Source: Leucosporidium creatinivorum | Taxonomy: Eukaryota > Basidiomycota > Microbotryomycetes > Leucosporidiales > Leucosporidiaceae | Direction: 5' to 3' | Length of the DNA stretch: 64,000 bases | NCBI GenBank assembly: GCA_001600635.1 | Contig: BCKL01000009.1 | Coordinates: 1-64,000, forward strand | Shown: in pieces, positions 36,701 to 47,635 of the stretch | How the letters are laid out: the number at the start of each line of letters is the position of its first letter | How positions within the stretch are numbered: position 1 is the stretch's first letter | Made by a program: the position numbers and the translations under genes | The notes under the pieces: generated by a model | What the model saw: the letters and a program-made list of their open reading frames with translations, nothing else | Told to the model about the DNA's origin: nothing | Databases searched by the model: none

Positions 36701-38130
36701 CGAAGACTCCTCCTTGGCGCTTTCCTCCGAACCGACGGCGATGGGAGAAGTGGCTTCCTCCGCGGTAGGCGATGCGGCGACGGGAGCACGTCTCCTCGGT
36801 GGACCTGCCCTCTTCGGGAGAGCTGGCATCGCCATGCCGACGCGCTGACCTCCGAGGCCAGCCATGCGAGCGGCAATGGCCTTGCGCTTCTCGACCTCCT
36901 CGTCGACAGGCTCGCCGTCCTCGTCAGCGTTGGGCGATGTGGCATCGACGGCTGGGTCGGTCACGGCACTAGACTCGTCGTCGTCGTCCTGCTTGACGGG
37001 AGGGGCGACGAAGGGGTGAGGCTCGGGGGCCGGCGAGTTGCTGGGAGGCGAAGCGGGCGAGAATTGAGGGACCTCGGCTCCTGGGCTCTGAGCAGTCGTC
37101 TCCGTCTCGGCGGGAACCTCATCCTTGACCTGTCCATCAACGTCCTCCTCGCCAGCAGCGACCTTGAGCGAGCCTTCCTCGGTCTCGGCCGAAGTCGAAA
37201 CGCCCTCTCCATCGGTGGTAGGCTCGGCGGTAGCTTCTGGGACCTCGACCGACTTCTTCTTCCAGGGCTTGGGAGCTCGGCCAGGGGGGGCGGGCGTATC
37301 TAGCGACATGCCTTGCAGAGCCGCGATGCGATCCTTCAAGCTGCCTCCCTTGCCGATGCTCGCCTTGGCGTCCTCCGCGCTGAAAGCAGGGTTGGCTACA
37401 GCTCCACGCTCGATTCGCTCGGGAGGAGAGGATGAGAGGATGGGGGCGGAAGGCTGCTCTGGCGAAGAGGAGGAGTTGGCCACGGCTGGAGTGGGGATCG
37501 GTGCGCGCTTGAAGGCGGGAGGTTTGGCGCGAGGGAGGGGAGGAGGAGCGCCGGGACCACCTGCACCGGCTCCTTGAGCGTTGAGAGCGGCGATGCGGTC
37601 GCGTAGGGATCCTGGCTTCTTGGGCGCCTCGGGAGGGGAGCTGGCGGCGGTGTCTTGAGCCGGAGGGAGCGAGGTTTGGCGGGTAGGAGCGGGAGGGGAG
37701 GGTGCAGCGATGAGTACTGGTGCTGGCGCTGCTTGGGCCTGCTCTGCCTCGGCTTGAACAGGCTCCTCGACTTTGGCGGAGGGCGACGACGCGGGTACCT
37801 TCTCCTCCTCCTGAGGCTGGGCTGGCTCTTGTGCTACAGCTGCTGGGGCTGCAGGCTGCGCCTCCTGCTCCTCTACACGCTCGACGAAAGCAGAGGGGAA
37901 GACTCCCTCTGTGCCGTCCTGCAGCTGGCCGGTGTACCAGTCGCCGTCGTCATCACTCGAGAGAACGGTGAGGGAGTCTCCCTTGGCGAAAGCGATGGTA
38001 GAGCCAGAGCCTGGTGGTGATTTGTACTTGAGAGTAGCCCGAGCGGTGAAGGGGAACTGCGTTGTAGCTGAGGGTTAGCGAGTCGTGTTCGAGCTGAGAG
38101 GTGGGGCCCTCTTGAGCTTACCTCGGCCAT
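33767..38130 (-). CDS. BBC1: Bbc1/Mti1-like SH3 protein of actin patches
   Basis: Regulator of Arp2/3-driven actin assembly at endocytic patches, where Bbc1 restrains Las17 and binds type I myosin. Exons: 38130-38122, 38056-35443, 35380-34480, 34425-34055, 33996-33767; 1,374 residues. Exon 1 codes for only three residues (Met-Ala-Glu). The SH3 domain spans about 4-60 (ALYDF-like TARATLKYKSP, DGDWYTGQL, GVFPSAFVE). Then come roughly 1,000 residues of Pro/Glu/Ser-rich sequence with repeated GSLRDRIAALN/Q segments, polyproline runs and repeated PAIPGIPA units. The C-terminal domain, from about QGSQWWRATPFGPP through IEVIYPDLSKTVIAISF to VSVWRVL, is the conserved Bbc1/Mti1 tail. Two near-identical SRPAIPGIPA blocks indicate internal duplication. 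Both end domains support the call. Confidence 0.88.
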
Positions 38131-38427
38131 GGTGGTAGCGAGTTAGTCCTATTGCTGGTCGCTCGCTTGACGTAGTCGAGTAGCTGGGTGCTCTTGTGGT
38201 GAGGGCGAGCGGATGTGGAAAGAGGGAGAGAAGCCGGGGCGCGATGAAGCTCGAAGGGGTCGTCGCCGGTCGGCCTCGAATCGCAAAGTTCGCTTTCAGG
38301 TCTTGGAAGGCTACAGATTTGTTCGCTAAGCTCTCGGACGGTAGGAAAATAAAACAGCTCAATAGCTCTGAAGAGCGACCCACTCCACAGCCCCGAGGTC
38401 CTTCTGCCCCGTCCTGTAGCCCTCCAA
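38131..38427. other. Short gap, BBC1 promoter / secreted-protein 3' end
   Basis: Just under 300 bases. It holds the BBC1 upstream region and the 3' UTR of the next minus-strand gene. Nothing else seen. Confidence 0.45.
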
Positions 38428-39487
38428 TTAGCAAAAGTAGACGTTCATATAATCCGAGGAGCACTTGTGGATGCAGTCTGGAGGTCAAGAATGTGTAAGC
38501 TGGTGTCGTCGTCTCATTGTAAGCTCGACGAGACCTTCGCCGAGTCGCCGACTCCGCCGAGTCGGCTCCTACCACTACGACTCGACCCATACTCACCGAT
38601 ACAAGGGTTGCGACCGGCTAGATCAGGTAAATAAGACTGCACACAGTCTGCCGAGCTGCAAGTGTACGAACCACAAGACCCTGACCACGCCACAACGATC
38701 AGCTTCGGCGATGAAAGCAATCATCTTCGGCAGCGGCTCACATTCGAAAGTGGCGGGGTCCTTATAGCCTGACACAATTGAAAGGTTGCACCACAAACTT
38801 TCTTTGCCTTGGAAGGTGCACTCCTGCAGCAAGGAAAGCGTTAGTCCCGCTCGCAAGCTCAGGCAAACTAGGGGGACGAACCACGAGCGTGCATCCCTGT
38901 GCAAGTAGCAGAGTCAGTAGTTAGTATTACAAGAGCAAATGACCGCGAGTTGCTTACAGGACCATCCGGGTATGGGCATGAGCCATCTGTAAGCCGACAT
39001 CAGTTCGGAGTCGCCCAGGCGCCCTCGCCAGATTCCAGCTCACCGCTAGGCGACCCATAGATACGACCCGAGACCCAGTCATCTGTACAAAAAAACTATC
39101 AGACCATGGTAAAAAGCCATCACGAGCGTTGAGCCTCACCGGGAACGGTGAACGCCCAGCTTCCGCCCTTCCCCTTTGCATCCCTGCGAGGCGTAACGAA
39201 GGGTTTCAGCAAGCTACCTCCGAAGCGGAGGGCTCATACCTACCCGACATAACTGAGTCCGCCGTTAATGTAGCTTGCAATGGGTGCTCTGCAAGGCCGA
39301 ACGGGTCAGCTTCCGAACGCCGAGCTTCTCCTGAAGAGCAACTGAAAAGCTACACGCTCCAGCCTCGCAGAACGACTCACAGATCATGGTCGCAGCGATT
39401 AGTAATGGTGATCAAGACCGAAGCTCGAGCAACGCCGGAAAAGCCGAGAATAGCGAGGAGAGAGCCGCTGAGGGAGTAGGGGCGCAT
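38428..39487 (-). CDS. Small secreted cysteine-rich protein (fungal glycopeptide/thaumatin-like type)
   Basis: Nine tiny exons: 39487-39381, 39288-39244, 39183-39140, 39082-39044, 38986-38958, 38896-38882, 38823-38742, 38680-38597, 38477-38428; 495 coding nt, 164 residues. Every donor is GT, every acceptor AG, every phase agrees and the frame closes at a stop, which is hard to get by chance. The N-terminus is a signal peptide (LLAILGFSGVARA) followed by VLITITNRCDHDL. Then come WAFTVPDDWVSGRIYG, resembling the thaumatin-like beta-sandwich, GCTLVECTF, and about ten cysteines ending in NVYFC-stop. GCTLVE and a terminal ITFC-like Cys match small secreted 'glycopeptide' proteins of mushrooms as I recall them; this match is from memory. 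Function is unknown; secretion is predicted. The exon of 15 nt (38896-38882) is the weakest piece. Confidence 0.75.
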
Positions 39488-39940
39488 CTGCAGAGCGCCG
39501 AGGTGAGCTGTAGGCGAAGCGGGCTGCTGGGGTACACTCACAATTGCTTCAGGTGTGATAAGCAAGAGAAACAGAAGCAGAATCTGTCAAACAATCGAAC
39601 TGAGTCCTTCCAAGAGGCGACGCCGAGCAGGGGCTTCTCCGAGGGGGGAAAGAGGAGGACAGGGCTCAAGCGGGTTTTTGTCCTACAGAATTGCAGAGAG
39701 TGGTCAAAGGTTTCTAGAGACCAAAGAAGCACGTGGCGGGCTGACACGTCGGGAGCAGAGCAAGGAGCAAAGAGCAACGAGCGCCGGAAAGGATCGCCGA
39801 GCCAGGTTGGGCTCAGCAAGACGAGGAGCTTTGCGAGTTCTGTTCATCCTGCATGATCTTCCCAAATGGCTAGGCATAATTTCTACTCTTCTGCGTGAAC
39901 TGCAGAAATGCCTGCAGCCCCAACAATCCCTGCACCCTTC
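39488..39940. other. Intergenic region upstream of the secreted-protein gene
   Basis: Promoter of the secreted protein and 3' end of the next gene. AG-rich patches (39560-39600, 39650-39660); no gene supported. Confidence 0.45.
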
Positions 39941-40950
39941 TCAAGCCCACCTCGCCCGAAGCTCGTCCTGAGAAACGCCGCTCCTCCTTGCCTGCCTTGG
40001 GGTGAGGCTTGGTACATGGGAAAGAGAGCGAGGGGTGAGGAGTCGGCGTGTGAGTAATGTTGTCTCTTCTTTGAGCTTGACCAGCTGTTCAGGCGAAGGG
40101 AAGTAAGCGACGGCGCCGACTCGTGAGAGAGCGAACGAGAGCCGAACCTCTGTGAAGCGGGCGGCCGAGAGAAGGGTCTATAAGTTGCAAGACAAGTTGA
40201 TCAGCCTTTGGAGCACAGAGAGAGAAGCCTTACACAGGACAACAGAGCTCGGCTCAGACTCACCACTCCCCGCTCCCAGCTAGAAAGGTCGTTCCAATCC
40301 CTCCATCCAATGAAAGCGGTAGCGGTCACTTGTCCAGGGTAGCTGGAGAATCTCAAAGCCCGATCGATAAACTTGTTCAGCCACTCCTTGGCTTGGGCCG
40401 CTGCGAAAAGCAAAGCCGAGCCAGCTCAACCTCGGTGATCGTCTCGGACCCAGCAAGGGGAGCAGTTTACCACTGGGGTACTCCATGAGTAGCTGTATGA
40501 TCGTAGGAAAAGGTGAGTAACGTTCTTGGGATCGTATATTGACCGACTCACCCTCACAAACGGCCTCATCGAGTTCGTCTCGGTCCCAAACGTGTAGAGC
40601 AACTGCCTCTCGTTCTTCTTCCTCAACAATGGCCTATCCATCATCCGCCGCTCTCCCCCTGCCTTTCGATCAGGTCGCTCCACCACTTCCCTCATCTGCG
40701 CGTTTCTCTTCACCACTGCCACACACAGATCCCTCACCACCGACGATGTTGGTCTCATTACGGCTTGCTCGCCGCACCAGAGGGAGACCACGTCGTCGGA
40801 GAGTTGGATGACTTTGATCACTTCTGCAGTAGTGAGGCCGCGGTCGGTGAGCTCAGGGAGAGGATTGATTTGGGGGATGGTGAGTTGGGAGAGGGGCAGG
40901 TCGAAATCCTCGGCGATGGCGGCCTGCATTCGAGCTACAGTGACGGGCAT
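39941..40950 (-). CDS. Orphan protein of unknown function
   Basis: I do not recognise this protein. Four exons: 40950-40552, 40492-40471, 40400-40264, 40177-39941; 264 residues, with canonical splice sites and consistent phase throughout. Visible features are an N-terminal helical stretch (AEDFDLPLSQLTIPQINPLPEL), a Lys/Arg-rich middle (ERRMMDRPLLRKKNERQ), then EYPSAAQAKEWLNKFIDRALRFSS and a Trp-rich GWRDWNDLSSWERG. There is no signal peptide, membrane segment or cysteine pattern. The N-terminal part (LTTAEVIKVIQLSDDVVSLWCGEQAV) could be a small helical fold. It sits between the secreted protein and the mucin on the same strand. Exon 2 is only 22 nt. Confidence 0.6.
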
Positions 40951-41596
40951 GGCGGTACTGCGGCGTTGGATGCAGACGGATTAGAGAGGATGAGGTTGAG
41001 AACCGAGGCAAAAGGAGAGAAGGAAGGAGAGAGCAAAGACGGGCAGAGGGGAGCCGAGGACTTGGCCCGAGAGCCGGACTTGTCGTCTATAGCCTGCTGT
41101 GCTTGACTGCAGAAGAATGTAGCTCCTATAAGCCGCTTCAAGCGTCATACAGAGTCTGCACAAACGATCTATCTATTTAGAAGCTCTCGGTTCGGCGAAG
41201 CCAAGTTCACAACGCTCATCCTCACTAAGACTGATCACGCTTCACTTGAAGGTGGACTAAAAAGCTCCAGATCTTAGACCTTCGGCCTTGGCCCCGCCCC
41301 ATCGCTCTACACTGCCAGACCGCGATCAACGATAAGACTGATTGCAAAATGAGAAAGCGACGTCGAGGGGAGGAGAGAAAGCGGTGTGAAGTGAAGGGGG
41401 GAAGAGAGACCTATACCAAATGAAAGGTGTGTAGAAAGTGAGGAAGAACTGGATGGGAAAAGCGCGCCGGCGAGTCGAGTATCAAACCCGAGCCGAGTTG
41501 TCGTCGCGGGAGGGGAGAACGAGGGTGGGGTTGAGGGGGTATATGAGAGGAGAAGAGTGTCTATTCCGCCTCGAGTGGGAAACGCGGGTAGTAGTT
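40951..41596. other. Intergenic region, orphan gene/mucin 3' end
   Basis: 646 bases between two minus-strand genes. Reading frames on the plus strand are short, Arg/Glu-rich and lack splice support; I see no gene. Confidence 0.45.
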
Positions 41597-44500
41597 TTAC
41601 AGCATGAGCGAGTTGCTCTGGATTTGTGGGCTGTTTGGAAGGGAGAGGCGAGAGTCAGCTTCGGCGTCGACTGGGCAGGGAGCGGCGAGAGGCGGCGAGT
41701 AATGAGGGAAGGCGAGCATGGGGAGGAAGAGAACGAATGAGAGATGCAACGAAGACTCACCGTCCGATGAGAGAAGAATCAAACGCTCCATTGGGACCTC
41801 GAACGACGTTGATCCTTCGGTTCGGCTCCCTCATCTCTCCATGGGGCGAGCCTGCCGACCCTCCCCCCCCGCTGGAGGCACTGAACCTCCACCAACTCGT
41901 TCTTCCGTCGCCCATGTCGACGCTGGTACTGCCTCCGTGCTGCGCGCCGTCTCTTGAGCTGCCAGAGAAGCCCGTCGAGGCGGTCGAGGTGGAGGAGAGG
42001 GAATCGCGGTCACCACCAAACCTGTTGCCTCCACCAAGCTGGAAGGTCCTCAAATCCGGTCCTCCTCCCATCCTCGGCGACCCTCCCATCCTCGGCGATC
42101 CAGCTCTCGGCGAGCCCAGGTGGATCGCTCCCCGCTTGGTCGCTCGGAAAGCGAGGTAAGCGGCAATGGCGAGGAGGACCACACCGCACGAAACGACCGT
42201 AGCGATGATGATGGTCTTGGAGTTGTTGCCCGAGGAGACGGATCCAGTAGCGGAAGCGGAGCCGTCCGAAGCGAGGTTGGAGCCTCCCGAGGAGGAGAGG
42301 TCGGTGGCGTAGGAAGTGACCGAGAAGGTCGAGACGAAGGTAGAGGAGAGTTGGCCTTCGATGCCGGTTTGCCCGTAGAGGGGCGAATTGCCGGCCTTGA
42401 GCATCGCCTCGAGCGAGTTGACCAAGGCGGAGGGGATCTTGGCGAGGTAGACGGTGAGGATCTCGTCGCCCGTCTGGTACGCCTGGAGGGCGACCGTCTG
42501 AACTTGGTCGGCGGTGACGTTGAGAGCGTTGGCGATGATGATGGGCATGTAGTAGATGAGCTGTCCCGAAGCGTCCGAGGAGGAGACTACCCAGGTCCAC
42601 TTGAGCGACTCGTTGAGGAGGATCGAGATGGTCGTTTGCGAGTTGGACTCGTCCTTGACGGCCGCGGCGGTCGAGGCAGAGGAGGTCGAGTTCTCGGAAG
42701 CGGGGATGATGCGACTAGGAAGGTTGGTGGGGAAGGTAGCTTGCGAGGTGATGGTTACCGAGGGCTTGCCGTTGACCGTGGCGGTCGTGGCTCCATCTCC
42801 CTGAGTGGCCGAGGCGCTGGTGATTGACAAGTCGTCGGCGGAAGAAGTGCTGGTAGCCTTGTTGATGAGGAGAGTCGAAGTAGGAAGCCATTCGTAGCTG
42901 TCGGAAGTGAGTCGAGAGATCAGCAAGCGCGACCGACCGCGAGCGCACGAAGCGAAACTCGAGACTCACTCGTTGCTCGATGTAGTGGAAGGAGCTTCCT
43001 TGCTCGACGAACTGGAGCTCGAAGCAGAAGACGAACTGTCAGCCGACGACGAGCTCTGCGACGTCGAAGTAACAGTCGCCTGCGAGCTAGCGCTCGTGCT
43101 CGTAGCGAGACTGGTCGATCCTGCTCCTCCTGCACTAGTCGTGGTAGCCGAGGCGGTCGAGTTGCCAACAATAGCCGACGACTGGGTCACGACGGTACCA
43201 GTCGAGCTGGTCGAACCGCTGGACGAGGAAGCCGATCCACTGCCGCTCGAAGTCGAAACGGGAGCAGTCTGCGATGCCGAAACCGACGACGATGAGCTCG
43301 AGCCGCTCGAGCTTGAGCTCGAGCTCGAAACATCTCCTCCAGCGCTGGAACTAGTCGTAGGGATGACGACGGGAATCCCAGCGTCCGAAGTCGAGGTCGA
43401 CTCGCCGGCCGTCCTCGTCACATTAGCGCTCGAGCTGGAGCTCTCGACGGCGGGCGAGGTGTAGCTGCTGCTCGAGCTGCTAGGAGCATCAGTCGTGCGA
43501 GTCGAGTTGGCTCCTCCTGTAGCGATGGGCGAGGACGCGGGAGTGGTAGTTGGCAGAGGAAGGGAGACCGAGATGCTGGGGATGGAGAGGATCGGGTCGA
43601 CGTCGGCGGAGCTGGAGCTTGAAGCGGCGGCGGTCGAAGAGCTGAAAGCGTCGTTGGATGAGCGAGTCGCGGTGGCGGAGGGAGAGGCGGGAGTGGTAGT
43701 AGGGTCGACCTCAGCCGACGATGAGGAGCCGAGCGAGATGGAGAGAATGGGGAGTCCGGCAGTGGTCGAAGCTGTGTACAGATACGAGCGTTAGCGCCGA
43801 TGCAGCTCAGATACCGCAAGCCGGACTCACCCTCGTCAACCACACTCTCAACAGTACTCGAAGGCCTTGCCGTGGTCGAAACCTGCTCAGCCGAGCTCGT
43901 CACCTCGACGCTCGACGAAACCACCTTGCTAACGGTCGACGAAGGAGCGGCCTCCGTCGTCGTAGTCGTCCTTGGCGTTCCAAACAGACTCGTGATCTGA
44001 TCCACCAACCCGGAAGCTCCGGAGCCGAGGCTCGACTCCGAGGTCGACGAACTCGACGATGAGGGAGCCGTAGTCGACTGTGCCGCCGCCGCTGATGTCG
44101 TAGTGTCGAAGACGGTATTGGCGGAGCGGGAGGCCGTGGCGGAGGAGCTCGAAGCCTCGGAAGTGGTCGAGAGGACGATGCTGAAGGGGTCCGTAGTCGA
44201 AAAGCTCGACGCGACGGGATCAGAGGTGGACGTGGAAGAGCTGCTGGCTGGCTCGGTGGTGGTAGTGGTAGTCGAGAAGAGGCCGTCCACGAGACTGTTG
44301 ATGGCGTTGCCGTCCGAAGAGCTGGAGCTGCTCGATGCTGCCGAGCTCGAATCGCCTGAGCTCGAGCTGGCCGCGACGGGGGTGGTCGTAGGTGCCGCAT
44401 CCGCCACCGTGGTGCTACTCGAGCTCGAGTCCGAAGCCGCCGAATCGCTGGTGGAAGCGCTCGACGAAGAGGAGCTCGAGCTGGCGGAGCTGGATCCCTC

Positions 44501-45223
44501 GCCCGAAAGCGAGAGCGAGAGGCCGTCCAATCCCGGAATACCACTCGAGCTCGCCGACTCGCTCGTAGATGCAGCACTCGAAGCCCCCGTCGATTCAGGC
44601 GCCGAGGTGGTGACTCCTGACCTCGCCGAAGCGGCGGTGGACGACGACGACGAGTTGTCGGACTCGGTGTCGACGAGCGAGTAGGCGGGGGCGGCGGTGC
44701 TACTCGGATCGTTGAAGGAGAAGACGTTGCGCGTCCTGCTGGCGGGGGTCGAAGTGGCCGTGGCCGTCTCGGTGATGTTGACGGTCGTTCCGTTTCGAAG
44801 GACCGTCTCTGTTACTCCTGATTGAGCGGTGAAGAATGGGTCAGCTCGACGTGTCTTTTAGCATGTACATCCTGCTGAGCTGCAATTTGCACCCTCCGAC
44901 AGCATGGGCCGTCAAAAAGAAGGAGCGGCCCTTGCTTTGTCGTCGAACCGAAAACAGCGGAGAAGGGGTGGTGGGGACTCACGAGTGCTGGAGAGCAGCT
45001 CATCGACGAGGGCGCGCCTGTCCACCTCTTGTCCGAATTCCCTGGCCCTCTTTTGAGGTGTAGCCTTGCCCGCCAAGCCGAGCCTGAACCTCGAGAAGCG
45101 TGAATCGCGCTGTTGGAGGTGCGAGTGCTGCGGATCGTTGTCGGTTGAGGCAGAGTTGGCGAGTGCTGGGGATGCTACAGCCAGCAGCAAGGCCAACGAG
45201 GTGGTGGCCGTGTTCCAGTGCAT
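41597..45223 (-). CDS. MSB2: Msb2-like signalling mucin
   Basis: Single-pass mucin sensor of the type that feeds Cdc42 and MAP-kinase pathways (filamentation, osmotic or virulence signalling). Exons: 45223-44983, 44817-43831, 43771-42970, 42897-41761, 41630-41597; 1,066 residues. Signal peptide MHWNTATTSLALLLAVASPALA, then about 650 residues dominated by Ser and Thr (heavy O-glycosylation expected). A compact membrane-proximal extracellular domain follows (LNESLKWTWVVSSSDASGQ, YMPIIIANALNVTADQV). The transmembrane helix TIIIATVVSCGVVLLAIAA lies near residues 903-925. The cytoplasmic tail of about 140 residues has repeated SPRMGG units and ends SNSLML. The membrane-proximal domain and the plan match basidiomycete Msb2; Hkr1 is the alternative. 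The mucin part is too repetitive for homology on its own. Confidence 0.8.
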
Positions 45224-46789
45224 GACTCGTTACAGCCTCGGTCGGCGTTGGGCGCGGGCTGAAGGGAAGAGGCGAAAGAGACGAGCTTGGGTCGCGTCCT
45301 TGTGGTGTGTTGACGAGGAGCGAGAGCGAAGAGGGAAGAAGAGGGGGACCGGCCGCCCGTAGTGTTGTAGCGGAGTATCGAGGTGCAGAAGAAGGGGTTG
45401 AACGAGTGACGACGGGCGGAGACTTAGAAACGAGACGAGGGGAGAGGGAGGGAGAGCTGTGAGCCGGGGGCCAAGTCGAGGGGGGAGAAGGGCAGGGGCC
45501 GTGTGCTTCTACTGGACGCCCTGTAGCCTTGTATAGTAGTCCTGCTCTTGGTACAGGCGAACGTACTCCGCAAGCTTTGGCGGAGGCGGTAGAGTAGTCG
45601 GTGGCAAGAGAGCAACAGCGCTCGAGCAGCTCTCTCCCGCTCTTACGCCAAGCTGTCATGCCAACAGCTTGCCATTCCTTGGTCCCTTAGCTGCCTGATT
45701 GTATTCTGCTACATCCCATTTACCTTCCGCGCCCCTCCCTCTCACCCTCGCTCTTCCTTCTCGCTTCCGCCGAACAGCCCGAGCCTCCTCTCCGAGGTTC
45801 AGTTTCGCCCGTCCAGCTCGCGTGGCTGCCTTGCAGTCGATCAGCCTCTTGCTCCTCCTCCCATTTCAGGACATCCTCCCTCACATCACCCATCCATGCA
45901 GTCCCTGCACTAGCGTCAGGATCCTCATCAGTCGCCCTCGCAGTATGGCCAACGCCGACCCCGTTTTCGGCGATGATGTTTGAGACGTCTCTGGCAGAGA
46001 GACAGCGGCAGAGTTGAGCTTGGTGACATCTCAAACTTCACCCGAGCTGCTGTTCGACCTCAACGCTGGACCTTCCCTCAACATCTGCCCTCCGAAGCCA
46101 CCTTCTCGGACTTGCTTTCTCGAGTCCTTCTTGCAGCCCCGAGCCGTTCTCATCACTCAACATTTACGCCTCCTCTTCTACTCTTCTACACCTCTCCCTT
46201 TCACCACCTCCAATTCCACACGATACAGCGTCATCTTCCCTCAACGTAGTGAGACACTCATCTCCGTCCCGGCCTGCCTTTCGCAGATGGCATTCGAAGG
46301 AGGGGGGGGACGAAAGCGGTCGTCGGGCGATAGATGAGGGTCTCGCTCATCGTTGACAGACGACTATGAAGGGGTGCAATGAGCATATGGGGTGTGTATC
46401 GAGGTGAGGGAGCCCAAAGGTAAGGCGCCGAGCAAGCGCCGAGCTCGAACGAGAGCTGTTGGCAAAGGCTCTGCGCTGTGCTCCTTTCAGAGCTGTATAG
46501 AAGACGAGACATAGAGCACCGTATGTACTACGCGTGCAAACCGCCTGCTGCAAGGGAGTGTTGCAAGACGCCCGATGGTGAAACAACCGAAGTTCGGCGC
46601 CGAGAGGCAGGTCTGTAAAGTGCTGCACAGGTCTGCGATGCTTCGCAGCGAATGGCTATCCACGAAGAAGAAAGCTCTTGTGTCCCGTCGTAGCACTTTG
46701 TACTTCCCAAGCGAGCCGAATTCATCTTTCCGCACTTGACTTCATCGCCGAGCGGCGAGCCCCTCAGCCCCTCGTGCCCTGCGGCGGCT
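45224..46789. other. Gene-poor region upstream of MSB2
   Basis: About 1.6 kb with no gene I can support. Open frames at 45699-46337 on the plus strand lack splice signals and recognisable domains. It includes the MSB2 promoter and the 3' flank of the F-box gene copy. A cluster of CGCCGAG words lies at 46425-46445. Confidence 0.5.
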
Positions 46790-47635
46790 CCACGCTTCAC
46801 AGACCCCGACAGCTCCTCGAAGTCTGTCTCTCCACCCTTCCGTTCACCTTTCCCTCGCAGCCCCGCTCCCAGCTCGCCAACTCTCAGCTCCTCCGCCCCG
46901 CCGAGCAGCTCCCTCGTTCCCTTCTCCTACCACTCGAACGGACCGAGCTTGCGTAAGGTGTAGGGGTCCGAGACCAAGCTGCATCCGTTCAGAGTGAGGG
47001 AGCGGAGGGAAGGCAAAAGGTGGGAAGAGAGAAAGTAGGGAGCGGTTGGTGGAGAATTGGGCAGAGTGGAGGGTGAGGGAAGTGATGGAGGGGAGGAGAG
47101 GATGGGTGGGAAGGTTGGTCGCGCGTGGGGAGATGAGAGTGTTGCTGAGGGTGAGGTGAGTGATACCTGCTAAAACCGAGGTGGTCAGTTGTCTGGAAGA
47201 AGTAAGACTGAGCTCGCAAGACTGACCTTCGGCCCCCTTGAAGTCGTCCAAGTCAAACACGACACAGTGCACGAGCTCGACCTCCTTCAACCACTTACAG
47301 CGCTTCAGGATCCCCGGTAATCTATGCGTCATCTTCCGCCGATAGCCTGCAATATCGCCATGCCCTCCTCTGCTCAAGCCGTCGAGTCGGAGGAGCTGGA
47401 CTCGCTCGGCGAGAAAAGGAGAGCGCTTGATGGTGCGGCGGAAGGCGTTCAGTTGGTGTGGAGAGTCGATGGATGGAGAAGAGTAGAGAAGAGGTGTAGC
47501 CCAGGAATGGGAGGAGCGGCAGAGTCGGGAGAGGACGGCGAGGAGAGAGCGCCGAGTGCAGTCATCGGAGTCGGACGCGGAGAGAGCGAGGTGGAAGATG
47601 TGGAGGATGAGCTCAGTGGAGAGGTGGGGTTACCG
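46790..47635 (-). pseudogene. Degraded inverted copy of the F-box/LRR gene at 17.3 kb
   Basis: Reading down the minus strand, this matches the parent gene from about residue 37 (TELILHIFHLAL) to near its end. The block coding for RRTIKRSPFLAERVQLL through KMTHRLPGILKRC is identical over about 140 bases by eye. Intron 2 is retained with its sequence, so the copy arose through DNA, not through an mRNA. Exon 1 and the start codon are missing. A 2-base loss in exon 3 (after the codons for AQFST) shifts the frame and replaces the LRR tail with unrelated residues, and further on gagtggcag has become gagtggtag in the parental frame. The 5' and 3' limits are approximate. Confidence 0.85.

Noticed and set aside
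42907-44684. Acidic Leu/Val/Glu-rich frames opposite the mucin
   Set aside because: They mirror the Ser-rich mucin codons on the other strand and show no protein-like composition.
45699-46337. Overlapping open frames on the plus strand upstream of the F-box copy
   Set aside because: An ATG with MANADPVFGDD is visible, but it stops at once and no donor/acceptor pair rescues a sensible protein.
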